Source: Sterolibacterium denitrificans (GTDB taxonomy: Bacteria; Pseudomonadota; Gammaproteobacteria; Burkholderiales; Rhodocyclaceae). Taken from it: a stretch of 64,000 nt of DNA. The DNA lies in contig NZ_LT837803.1 in the NCBI RefSeq assembly GCF_900174485.1, positions 1,751,305-1,815,304 on the forward strand, read 5' to 3'. The translations under genes were made by a program, and so were the position numbers. Under the pieces are notes generated by a model that was given only the letters and a program-made list of their open reading frames with translations, was not told the origin of the DNA and made no database searches. Within the stretch, counting starts at the first letter, position 1; each line of letters begins with the position of its first letter. Of this stretch, positions 32,956 through 41,023 are shown piece after piece.

Positions 32956-33032
32956 GGAGTGGTAGTTCAGTTGGTTAGAATACCGGCCTGTCACGCCGGG
33001 GGTCGCGGGTTCGAGTCCCGTCCACTCCGCCA
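32956..33032 (+). tRNA. tRNA-Asp (GTC)
   Basis: 77-base cloverleaf with acceptor GGAGTGG / CCACTCC, the anticodon stem CCGGC / GCCGG around CTGTCAC (anticodon GTC), T-loop TTCGAGT and encoded CCA. A terminator follows at once, so it closes the tRNA transcript. Confidence 0.96.
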
Positions 33033-33036
33033 ACAT

Positions 33037-33072
33037 AAAACCCTGTAGGCACAATGGCCTGCAGGGTTTTTT
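33037..33072 (+). terminator. Rho-independent terminator of the tRNA unit
   Basis: Stem AAAACCCTGTAGGC / GCCTGCAGGGTTTT (one mismatch) with a six-base loop, followed by a T run; five bases after tRNA-Asp. Confidence 0.85.
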
Positions 33073-33277
33073 CTTGCGTGCTCAGTATGAGCGTGCGGGC
33101 TACGGGCGTATGGACGCACCGGCGCACACTCTCGACAAGTTCGTTCTGCTTCAACCTTGCCTCAGCCTTGTCTCGGCATGGTATCGCCGTGAGGAAAGAG
33201 TCATCCGGCGGTGCCGGCCTATGCAGTATGCGGCCTATACTGTGACTTGGTTTCTTTGCGAAAAAGAGGAGAACTTC

Positions 33278-34372
33278 ATGAGCATGATGAAAGCAACGGT
33301 TTTCGTGGCGCCCGGCCGTATCGAACTGGTGGACAAGCCGATCCCGGACATTGGCCCCAACGATGCGCTGATCCGCATCACCACCACCACCATTTGCGGT
33401 ACCGACGTGCACATCCTCAAGGGTGAGTATCCGGTCGTGCCGGGTCTGACCATCGGCCACGAGCCGGTTGGCGTGATCGAGAAACTGGGCAGTGCGGTGC
33501 AGGGTTATGTCGAGGGCCAGCGCGTCATCGCCGGGGCGATCTGCCCGAATTTCAACAGCTACGCTGCCCAGGACGGCGCGCCTTCGCAGGACGGCAGCTA
33601 CCTGATCCTGAGCGGGAAGTGCGGCCACCACGGCTACAAGGCCACCGCCGGCTGGCGCTTCGGCAACCTGATCGACGGCACGCAGGCCGAATACGTGCTG
33701 GTGCCCGACGCCCAGGCCAATCTCGCGCCGATTCCCGACGGGCTGACCGACGAGCAGGTGCTGATGTGTCCGGACATCATGTCCACCGGCTTCAAGGGCG
33801 CGGAGAACGCCAACATCAAGCTCGGCGACACCGTGGTGGTGTTCGCCCAGGGGCCGATCGGCCTGTGCGCCGCCGCCGGCGCACGTCTGCTGGGTGCGAC
33901 CACCATCATCGCCGTGGATGGCAACGACCACCGCCTGGGGATCGCCAAGAAGATGGGCGCGGACGTGACGTTGAACTTCCGCAACTGCGACGTAGTGGAT
34001 GAGGTGATGAAGCTCACCAACGGCCGCGGCGCCGACAGTTCCATCGAGGCGCTGGGCACCCAGCTCACCTGGAGTCAGTCGTTGAAAGTGCTCAAGCCGG
34101 GCGGTACGCTGTCCAGCCTGGGCGTGTATTCGGAAGACCTGGCGATCCCGCTGGCCAACTTCGCGGCCGGCCTGGGTGATCATACGATCCGCACCGCGCT
34201 GTGCCCCGGCGGCAAGGAGCGCATGCGTCGGCTGATGAACGTGATCGCCGCAAACCGCCTCGATCTGGGCGTATTGGTCACCCACCAGTACAAGCTCGAC
34301 GACATCGTCGCCGCCTACGAGCTGTTCGCCAATCAGCGCGACGGCGTGCTGAAGATCGCAGTGAAGCCGTAA
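33278..34372 (+). CDS. Zinc-dependent (secondary-type) alcohol dehydrogenase
   Basis: Medium-chain dehydrogenase (364 aa) resembling secondary-alcohol/isopropanol dehydrogenases. The catalytic zinc ligands are in TICGTDVHILKG and TIGHEPVG, and the four-cysteine structural zinc loop is absent, as in the secondary-alcohol group. The dinucleotide site reads FAQGPIGLCAAAGARLLGA, so the first Gly of the usual GxGxxG is Gln/Ala-shifted. An Asp after the second strand (AVDGNDHR) suggests NAD rather than NADP. ATG 33278 after AGAGGAGAA is chosen; the upstream frame is not family-like. It is a single-gene unit between the tRNA cluster and a convergent lipase gene. The substrate is not known. Confidence 0.9.
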   Translation: MSMMKATVFVAPGRIELVDKPIPDIGPNDALIRITTTTICGTDVHILKGEYPVVPGLTIGHEPVGVIEKLGSAVQGYVEGQRVIAGAICPNFNSYAAQDGAPSQDGSYLILSGKCGHHGYKATAGWRFGNLIDGTQAEYVLVPDAQANLAPIPDGLTDEQVLMCPDIMSTGFKGAENANIKLGDTVVVFAQGPIGLCAAAGARLLGATTIIAVDGNDHRLGIAKKMGADVTLNFRNCDVVDEVMKLTNGRGADSSIEALGTQLTWSQSLKVLKPGGTLSSLGVYSEDLAIPLANFAAGLGDHTIRTALCPGGKERMRRLMNVIAANRLDLGVLVTHQYKLDDIVAAYELFANQRDGVLKIAVKP

Positions 34373-34447
34373 CGGGTCGATGCGCCTTCCTTGGCTCGTC
34401 GAGCCATTGACGCCTCGAAGGCGCGGAGATAACGGCGCTTGATCAGC

Positions 34448-34481
34448 CATCGTCCGCATTGACTGGAGAATGCGGACGATG
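34448..34481. repeat. Perfect 13-bp inverted repeat in the ADH-lipase convergent gap
   Basis: CATCGTCCGCATT and AATGCGGACGATG flank an eight-base loop. There is no T run, so it is either a factor-dependent end of transcription or a dispersed palindrome. The rest of the 215-base gap holds no gene. Confidence 0.65.
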
Positions 34482-34587
34482 ATCGGCCGTTGACGACGAA
34501 CTGATCAAGCCACCGACGGCTTCGCAAGCGAACGCACCGGGGATTTTGCGGCGGTCATCGACCGTCGGTCGGCAGGCTTTACAGGTT

Positions 34588-36072
34588 CTACAGGCTCTGC
34601 ACTGCGAGTTGGAGATTGCCCTTGAAGCCCTTGTTTGAAGACAAGGGAACGGTATAGCCATCGGCAGTCTTGTTCGCCAGGGTGCCTGTGGCCTCGCTCC
34701 ATTTTTCGTTCGTATTCAGGTAGCGAACGTTGAACCCTTCTGCGGTGCGGGTGATCCGGATGATGAGCGTGTCACGGAATAGATACTCTCCCTCCACGTG
34801 CTGATCGGGCCAGAATTTCTTGTCGATGGTGTAGCCGGTGGAGGAAACGGCCAGTTCCAGCGAGAAGACGAGGGTGTGTCCAACCGTGATTTTGGTCGTG
34901 TCCAGAAAAACCGAAAACAGAACGGGGGAGCGGGGGGCGGCGAGATTGGTTTGGTCGGCGCGAAGCAGTTCGTCATAGCTGCGAAGAATTGCGCTGAAGG
35001 TATCCCGGCGTCTTTCCGTGAGCCGGAAACTGAACGCGCCGCGTGGCGCAACGGTGGCCTCGAAATAATAGGACGCGCGGATTTCACGCCCTTCATCCTT
35101 GGCTTTCTGCACCGATGGCGGCAGTGGCAGCGCTTCGACCGTCAAGCTGCCATCGGCCCGCACGTCGCCAAAAAGAAAACGCACGAGGTTCTGATAGCCT
35201 TCTTCCGAATTGACGATGCCATAGTGGCCGCTATGGCTGCGATAGGCAAAGGCGCGCGGGGCATCGGCGACGGTCGCGTTTTCTATTTTGACCAGTCCGT
35301 CGCTCATCTCTCCGGCCAGGGCTCTTGAAAGACCTTTTGCAACATCGTAGTCGCGATGATTCGTGCCGACGAAGCAGAAAAATCGCTGCGGATCGAATTT
35401 GCCATCGAGTGAATCGACCCGTTCCGGTTTGCCGGACAAACCGAGGAACTCGGCAATCTTCTTGCGATTGAAGTTGTTGATGTCCCACAGTCCCAGAATG
35501 CCGGGAACATTGACACCGGCCATGTCAATGCCGTTATGCGGCGTGGCGTACGTGAACACCTTGGCGACCAGGGCGCGGTCCGCTTTGTTGCTGATCTTGT
35601 CGTTTTGCAGGAAGCTTCGTACGATCAAGCCTCCCATCGAGTGGGCCACCAGATGTACCTTGAATTGCTTGTGGAGATCCTTGTCGTCGCCGCAGACTTG
35701 CTGCTTGACCGTGTGGATCAGGACCTTCAGGCCTGCTGCCGCTTCGGGAATGGATAGCGTCTTCCCGCTGCCGATATCGGTATCGGCGGTTTCATAGTAG
35801 CGGTAAATGATGATGCTTTTCGTTGGAAGCCTGTCTTCCAGTTCGCTGCCGTCGGAAAAGCTGTCTCGATAGCCGTACTCTTTCATCAGCCGGATCAGCG
35901 GCGATTCGAAGATGTGCCGCTGGACTTTCTTGTCCCAGGATTGCCGTACCTTCGTCGATCCGAGGTTGAAGCCCATGTACGGCGAGGACGTCGTCTCGGC
36001 GATTTCGCCCGAGGTCATCGCGTAGCCACGAACATAGATAATGGGAAAAAAGGGGGCAAGCTGAGCTGGCAT
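34588..36072 (-). CDS. Lipase-like alpha/beta hydrolase with a C-terminal beta-rich domain
   Basis: Cytoplasmic-looking hydrolase (494 aa, no signal peptide). The N-terminal half is an alpha/beta hydrolase: PIIYVRGYAM opens it, the nucleophile elbow is HLVAHSMGGLIVRSF (Ala replaces the first Gly of GxSxG, as in several LCAT/PGAP1-like lipases) and a plausible catalytic His is in SHSGHYGIVNSEEGY. The C-terminal ~190 residues are beta-rich and not recognised. ATG 36072 has GGAG ten bases upstream. Base composition is visibly lower in GC than in flanking genes, and codons such as AAA/TTG are more frequent, suggesting transfer. It stands alone between the alcohol dehydrogenase gene and the divergent parC. 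Confidence 0.75.
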   Translation of the reverse strand: MPAQLAPFFPIIYVRGYAMTSGEIAETTSSPYMGFNLGSTKVRQSWDKKVQRHIFESPLIRLMKEYGYRDSFSDGSELEDRLPTKSIIIYRYYETADTDIGSGKTLSIPEAAAGLKVLIHTVKQQVCGDDKDLHKQFKVHLVAHSMGGLIVRSFLQNDKISNKADRALVAKVFTYATPHNGIDMAGVNVPGILGLWDINNFNRKKIAEFLGLSGKPERVDSLDGKFDPQRFFCFVGTNHRDYDVAKGLSRALAGEMSDGLVKIENATVADAPRAFAYRSHSGHYGIVNSEEGYQNLVRFLFGDVRADGSLTVEALPLPPSVQKAKDEGREIRASYYFEATVAPRGAFSFRLTERRRDTFSAILRSYDELLRADQTNLAAPRSPVLFSVFLDTTKITVGHTLVFSLELAVSSTGYTIDKKFWPDQHVEGEYLFRDTLIIRITRTAEGFNVRYLNTNEKWSEATGTLANKTADGYTVPLSSNKGFKGNLQLAVQSL

Positions 36073-36322
36073 GATATTTTTTCTCCAAAAAATCAACCGG
36101 GATTAGACGTGCCAGCAGCATACTCCAGCAGACTGAAAAATGTATCGTGTCTGGATATCTTGTTGCGGGGTTCTTTGGGGAGATTGTCGTCGCATGGCTC
36201 AACGAGGAGACTGGAGGAGATCGGAGGCTATCGGTTTCTTCCCGCTAGACTGCTAGACTTGCAGTCTCCTTTAGGAGGCTGGCCATGCCTCTTTCGCATT
36301 GTGCAATCCGACACGAATCACG

Positions 36323-38698
36323 ATGAACGACGATACTCCCGATCTTTTTGACGCTTCAGATGTTTCAGTAACCGCTGCCGCGCCGGCCTCAGGCATTGTG
36401 CCGCCAGCGCCTCCAGAACCTCCCGCCGAGCTTCCCGAGGATGCGGCGCCGCTGGATTTGTTTGCCGAGCGCGCCTATCTGGCCTACGCCATGTCGGTGG
36501 TCAAGAGCCGCGCCCTGCCGCAGGTCGAGGACGGCCAGAAGCCGGTGCAGCGGCGCATCCTGTATGCGATGAACGAGATGCGCCTGAATGCCGGCGCCAA
36601 GCACGTCAAATCGGCGCGGGTCGTCGGCGACGTGCTGGGCAAGCTGCATCCGCACGGCGATTCCTCGGTCTACGACGCCATGGTGCGCATCGCCCAGGAC
36701 TTCAGCCTGCGCTATCCGCTGGCCGACGGCCAGGGCAACTTCGGCTCGCGCGATGGCGACGGCGCGGCGGCGATGCGCTACACGGAAATTCGTCTGACGC
36801 CGATTGCGGAGCTGCTGCTGTCCGAAGTGCATCGCGGCACGGTGGATTTTCGTCCGAATTACGATGGCAGCTTCGAGGAGCCGGCTCTGCTGCCGGCGCG
36901 CCTGCCGTTTACGCTGCTTAATGGCGCTTCGGGGATCGCCGTCGGCATGGCGACGGAGATTCCACCGCACAACCTCAACGAAGTCGCCCAGGCGGCCATC
37001 CATCTGATTCGCAATCCGCAGTCGTCGGTGGCCGATCTGCTGGCCCATGTCCGGGGGCCGGATTTCCCCGGCGGCGGCCAGATCATCTCGGCCGCATCCG
37101 TGATCCAGGATGCCTACGAAAGCGGGCGCGGCAGCCTGCGCCTGCGCGCCCGCTGGCGCGTCGAGGAGATGGCGCGCGGCCAGTGGCGCGTCATCGTCAA
37201 CGAGCTGCCGCATGGCGTTTCGGTGGCGCAGGTGATGGCGGAAATCGAGTCGCTCTCCAATCCGCAGCCCAGGGCCGGCAGGAAGGAGATCACCCAGGAG
37301 CAGAAAAACCTCAAGGCCGCCGTGCTGGCGGTGCTCGACGTGGCGCGCGACGAGTCGAGCGATGCCGAGGCCGTGCGCCTGATCCTCGAACCGCGCTCCT
37401 CGCGCATCCAGGTCGCCGATTTCATGGCGGTGCTGCTTGCCAATACTTCGCTGGAGACCTCGGCTTCCATCAACCTGACGATGATCGGCCGTGACGGCAA
37501 TCCGCAGCAGAAGAATCTGCGCCAGATTCTCGCCGAATGGGTGGATTTCCGTTACGCCACCGTCGAGCGCCGCACGCGCTTCCGCCTCGACGAGGTGGAT
37601 CGTCGCATCCACATCCTGCAGGGGCGGATGATCGCCTTCCTGCGCATCGAGGAGGTGATCCGCGTGATCCGCGAGTCCGACGCGCCGAAGCAGGATTTGA
37701 TGGCGAAATTCAGCCTCAGCGAGATTCAGGCCGAAGACATCCTCGAAATTCGCCTGCGCCAGCTTGCCCGTCTCGAGGGCATCAAGATCGAGAAGGAACT
37801 CGGTGAGCTGTATCTGGAGCGCAGCACCCTGCAAAACCTGCTCGACAACCGCAGCGCCATGACCCGCGCCATCATCAAGGAAATCGAGGCGGATGCGAAA
37901 ACCCACGGCGATGCGCGGCGCACGCTGATCGAGGAAGATGCCTCGACGAGCAGCAGTCGCGGCGACCCGAAGACCAGCGTGCCCGACGAGCCGGTAACGG
38001 TGATCCTGTCCAGGGCCGGCTGGCTGCGCTCGCGCCAGGGCCACGGGATTGCTGCCGAGAGCATCGGCTACAAGACGGGCGACGAGGGCTTTGCGGTTTT
38101 CGAGACGCGTACCACCTGGCCGCTGGTCATCATCGATACCAATGGCCGGGCCTACAGCATTCCCGTGTCGGCGATTCCCGGCGGCAAGGGAGATGGCGTG
38201 CCGCTGGCCACCCTGATCGATCTGCAGGATGGCGGCCAGCGCGCCCAGGCCATTTCGGCCTCGCCCGAAGCGCGTTTCCTCTTTGCCAACAGCGCTGGCT
38301 ACGGCTTCGTCGCCAGCGTTGGCGATCTCGTCAGCCGCGTCAAGGCGGGCAAGGCCTTCATGAGCCTCGATGCGGGTGAAACGCCGCTGCCGCCGGTGCC
38401 GGTACCCGCGAGCCATGCCACGCATGTCTGGTCTGCCAGCAGCAGCGGCCGTTTGCTGGTGTTCGATGCGGCGGAAATCAAGACGCTTGCCAAGGGAAGG
38501 GGCATCATCCTGCAAAGCCTGGAGAAAGGCAGCACGCTGGCCGCCTGCGGCTACTGCGACGGGCTGAGCCTGACCTTGAATTGCCGTGAGCGCAACAAGA
38601 TCGCACCGCTGACCTTGCGCGGCGAGGAATTCGCCAAATACCTGGGCCAGCGCGCGCGCAAGGGGACGCAGTTGCCCGGCAAGAAGTTGCCGGTTTGA
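36323..38698 (+). CDS. parC: DNA topoisomerase IV subunit A
   Basis: Type IIA topoisomerase breakage-reunion subunit (791 aa) that, with ParE, unlinks daughter chromosomes. The family opening [33 protein letters not shown], the quinolone-determining region [17 protein letters not shown] and the catalytic tyrosine in AMRYTEIRL are present, followed by the coiled-coil gate and a C-terminal pinwheel domain. Length and C-terminus match ParC rather than GyrA. ATG 36323 is chosen over an upstream TTG. An unusual alanine/proline-rich N-terminal tail of about 40 residues precedes the core. No parE is beside it in this window. Confidence 0.94.
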   Translation: MNDDTPDLFDASDVSVTAAAPASGIVPPAPPEPPAELPEDAAPLDLFAERAYLAYAMSVVKSRALPQVEDGQKPVQRRILYAMNEMRLNAGAKHVKSARVVGDVLGKLHPHGDSSVYDAMVRIAQDFSLRYPLADGQGNFGSRDGDGAAAMRYTEIRLTPIAELLLSEVHRGTVDFRPNYDGSFEEPALLPARLPFTLLNGASGIAVGMATEIPPHNLNEVAQAAIHLIRNPQSSVADLLAHVRGPDFPGGGQIISAASVIQDAYESGRGSLRLRARWRVEEMARGQWRVIVNELPHGVSVAQVMAEIESLSNPQPRAGRKEITQEQKNLKAAVLAVLDVARDESSDAEAVRLILEPRSSRIQVADFMAVLLANTSLETSASINLTMIGRDGNPQQKNLRQILAEWVDFRYATVERRTRFRLDEVDRRIHILQGRMIAFLRIEEVIRVIRESDAPKQDLMAKFSLSEIQAEDILEIRLRQLARLEGIKIEKELGELYLERSTLQNLLDNRSAMTRAIIKEIEADAKTHGDARRTLIEEDASTSSSRGDPKTSVPDEPVTVILSRAGWLRSRQGHGIAAESIGYKTGDEGFAVFETRTTWPLVIIDTNGRAYSIPVSAIPGGKGDGVPLATLIDLQDGGQRAQAISASPEARFLFANSAGYGFVASVGDLVSRVKAGKAFMSLDAGETPLPPVPVPASHATHVWSASSSGRLLVFDAAEIKTLAKGRGIILQSLEKGSTLAACGYCDGLSLTLNCRERNKIAPLTLRGEEFAKYLGQRARKGTQLPGKKLPV

Positions 38699-38804
38699 GA
38701 TCGCCGTGCCGATGATCGACACGGCCAGTCCGCCGCACTATGATTGGCGCGGTGACGATAACGATAACGATGCGTAGATGCCATGGAATGAAAGGAAAAT
38801 GATC

Positions 38805-39182
38805 GTGAAAATCATCGCTTCCGGATCGAGATTGGTGTTTGGCATGTCATTGCTGCTGGCGGTAGCTTCGGCAACTCCGGCATTCGCCCAGGACGTGGCC
38901 GAAACTGGCCAGACTGAGGAGTCTGCCTCTGCGGTATCGGCAGCCGTCGCATCGGAGCCCGAAATGGCCGAGGAGGAGGCGCAGCAGGCCGAGGCCAGAC
39001 GTCGGGCGGCGGCCGAGGTGGCCGCCAAACTTGTCTCTGAAGAACTTGCCGCGCGCAAGCGGGTGCGGGCGTTCGAAGTGAGCGAGAAGGCGCGCCAGCG
39101 CGAGGCCCTGGAGCGGCAATGCGTCATCAGGCCCGTCATGTCCGACGAGGAAATCGACAAATGCAAGGCGGTCTGGCGTTAG
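38805..39182 (+). CDS. Small secreted coiled-coil protein of unknown function
   Basis: 125 aa starting at GTG 38805, which has AAGGA eight bases before it; ATGs at 38799 and 38778 are in frame but less well spaced. A signal peptide (about MKIIASGSRLVFGMSLLLAV to PAFA) is followed by an Ala/Glu/Arg-rich helical stretch (about 45-100) likely to form a coiled coil. The C-terminus has two cysteines (QCVIRPVMSDEEIDKCKAVW), which could form one disulfide. I recognise no family. It follows parC by 106 bases. Confidence 0.6.
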   Translation: MKIIASGSRLVFGMSLLLAVASATPAFAQDVAETGQTEESASAVSAAVASEPEMAEEEAQQAEARRRAAAEVAAKLVSEELAARKRVRAFEVSEKARQREALERQCVIRPVMSDEEIDKCKAVWR

Positions 39183-39244
39183 GCCATTGCCGGAGTTGGG
39201 GCGGCACGCTCAAGGACGGCATACGGGGCTGAGTCGCCCCGTGT

Positions 39245-40735
39245 TCAGGCAGCCTGTTTTTTCTCGTACAGCGCGATTGCGGTATCCATTTTCTTCAGCA
39301 GGCGTTCGCTGAAGGTGCACACCGTCGCCGTGAGATGATCCGGGGCGTCGTGTTCCGCGTCGGACAATGCGGAGCGCATGAAGTGCCACTGCCGCATCGC
39401 ATGATCGATCTGGCTGCGAATCTGCGGATGATCGCGCACTTCCTCGATCAGCAGGGCCAGGCCGGTTTCGAATTCCTGCATGGCGTGGCGCAATTCGTCC
39501 TGGCATTTGCTGCTGCTGATGCCGTACGGCTTCCATTCGAGGAACATGTAGAACTTCGCCATGCGCTGCGACAGCAGGCGTCCGCGGCTGGCGAGCGCGA
39601 GCAGCCGGTCGTCGTGGGCGTTCGTGCTGTCTTCGAAAGCCAGCATCAGGTGATGCGCGGCCGACAGCACTTTTTCATTCAGGCTGAAGAGTTTCCGGGC
39701 ATTCTGCGGCGTTGGCGGGCTGTCGAGCAAAACCTTGTAGGATTGCCAGAGCGCCAGCACCGTGCCGTGGGCGGCGCGTACTTCCTTGCTGACGGACAGC
39801 CCGGCCAGTTCGCCGAGTTGCTGTTCGAATTCATCGACCGATTGGTTCAGCATGCTGCGCGCCCGCTGCGGCAGGACGTTGCGTCCCAGCATCAACCAGG
39901 ATTTCGCCATGCGCTGCGAAAGCATGCGCAAGCGGGCGGCCTTGTTGGTCGTGCCTTGCGAAACGCGATGCGGCAGGCGGGCATCACCCGGCAGCACGAC
40001 ATTGCGCAGGGCGTGGGGACGGTTGCAGTCGTGGCTCCAGTCCTGCGCATGGCCGCCGGCGTGGCCGAGGAGGTTGCGGATGATCCGTTCATTCTGCAGC
40101 AGGATATGGCGGCCATCGACGACGATCAGGCCGGCATCGAACAACTCGCGCAGGCTGCGCGAGAAAGTTTCCGGCGTCAGACCCAGACGCGCGGCAATGA
40201 GCTGCTTGCTGGTGGGCAGCACCAGCCGCGTCTCGCCGCGCGCCCCGCTCAGGCCGCCTGCCTGGAGTATCAGGTAATCGAGGCTGCGCTGACAGCCGTT
40301 CAGGGAGCGGCTGGCGAGGACGTCGGTTTCCGTGTCGATCTGGCGCTGCGCCAGATTCGCCAGCAGGCGCAAGGCGAGCGGCTGGCTCGTCCTGACGACT
40401 TCACGCAGTGCGCGCGCGTCGATACAGAGCAGCAGGCCGGGTTCGATGGCAACGGCATCGGAAACGCTGGGACGCTCCGCAAGCAACTCCGCTTCGCCGA
40501 AGCTTTGTCCGGGAAATACGAGATCGAGCACCTTCTCGCCGCTGCCGGAGGTTACCGTGCGCTTGAGGTGTCCGGCCAGTACGTGATACAGCGCGTCGGG
40601 AACGTGGCCGGCGCGCAATAGGGTTTGTGCCTTGCCGAAGCGCATCTTGTGCGAGGCATGCGCCAGCATTTCCAGTTGCTCCGCACTGAGTCCGGAGAAC
40701 AGTGGCATGCCATTCAGGATTTCTCGAATTTTCAT
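39245..40735 (-). CDS. Crp/Fnr-family regulator fused to two PilJ-type (nitrate-sensor-like) modules
   Basis: One-component regulator of 496 aa. Residues about 5-130 form a cyclic-nucleotide-binding-type barrel (GQSFGEAELLAERPSVSDAVA); 150-220 form a Crp winged helix (PTSKQLIAARLGLTPETFSRSLREL). No FNR-type N-terminal cysteine set is visible. Two similar helical modules follow, each starting with the PilJ/type-IV-pilus transducer signature: RMLSQRMAK at 270-278 and RLLSQRMAK at 386-394. This signature is also found in the periplasmic sensors of NarX/NarQ-like kinases. Here there is no membrane segment, so sensing would be cytoplasmic. It is divergent from nosZ, making it the prime candidate regulator of the nos genes. 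The ligand is inferred, not shown. Confidence 0.85.
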   Translation of the reverse strand: MKIREILNGMPLFSGLSAEQLEMLAHASHKMRFGKAQTLLRAGHVPDALYHVLAGHLKRTVTSGSGEKVLDLVFPGQSFGEAELLAERPSVSDAVAIEPGLLLCIDARALREVVRTSQPLALRLLANLAQRQIDTETDVLASRSLNGCQRSLDYLILQAGGLSGARGETRLVLPTSKQLIAARLGLTPETFSRSLRELFDAGLIVVDGRHILLQNERIIRNLLGHAGGHAQDWSHDCNRPHALRNVVLPGDARLPHRVSQGTTNKAARLRMLSQRMAKSWLMLGRNVLPQRARSMLNQSVDEFEQQLGELAGLSVSKEVRAAHGTVLALWQSYKVLLDSPPTPQNARKLFSLNEKVLSAAHHLMLAFEDSTNAHDDRLLALASRGRLLSQRMAKFYMFLEWKPYGISSSKCQDELRHAMQEFETGLALLIEEVRDHPQIRSQIDHAMRQWHFMRSALSDAEHDAPDHLTATVCTFSERLLKKMDTAIALYEKKQAA

Positions 40736-40862
40736 CGAAGCACCTACCTACCCGTAAGCTTGTAGCTTGTTTTGTTCAATATCCATGGCGACAGGCGCAC
40801 AAACAGCCGGCCGGTCGGCAAGGATATTCCTACAGAGTCGCGCCCTGTAAATTTCGTCGCCC

Positions 40863-40876
40863 TTGATTTTAGTCAA
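40863..40876 (+). promoter_or_regulatory. FNR/DNR-type box of the nosZ promoter
   Basis: TTGAT-TTTA-GTCAA matches the TTGATNNNNATCAA consensus at 9 of 10 positions. A -10-like CATAAT/TAATAT at 40898-40905 places its centre near -41, the class II activator position. It fits oxygen- or NO-responsive activation of nosZ. Confidence 0.75.
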
Positions 40877-40931
40877 CCTTTTTAATGAGTGTTTGAGCAT
40901 AATATGCGGCGATTTGTCGCAGGGCGTATTT

Positions 40932-40951
40932 GTGTCCGATCCGTGTCCGAT
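40932..40951 (+). repeat. 9-bp direct repeat in the nosZ leader
   Basis: GTGTCCGAT occurs twice with an 11-base period (40932-40940, 40943-40951), one helical turn apart, just downstream of the predicted nosZ start point. It could be an operator for the divergent regulator; this is conjecture. Confidence 0.4.
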
Positions 40952-41023
40952 GAGCTCTTTGGTTGGTCGGGACGGCATGTCAGGTTTGAACGAGGAAAAT
41001 TACATTCAAGCAAGGAGATCTTA

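Noticed and set aside
33074-33277. 68-residue N-terminal extension of the alcohol dehydrogenase
   Set aside because: Not conserved in the family; ATG 33278 has a strong AGAGGAG site.
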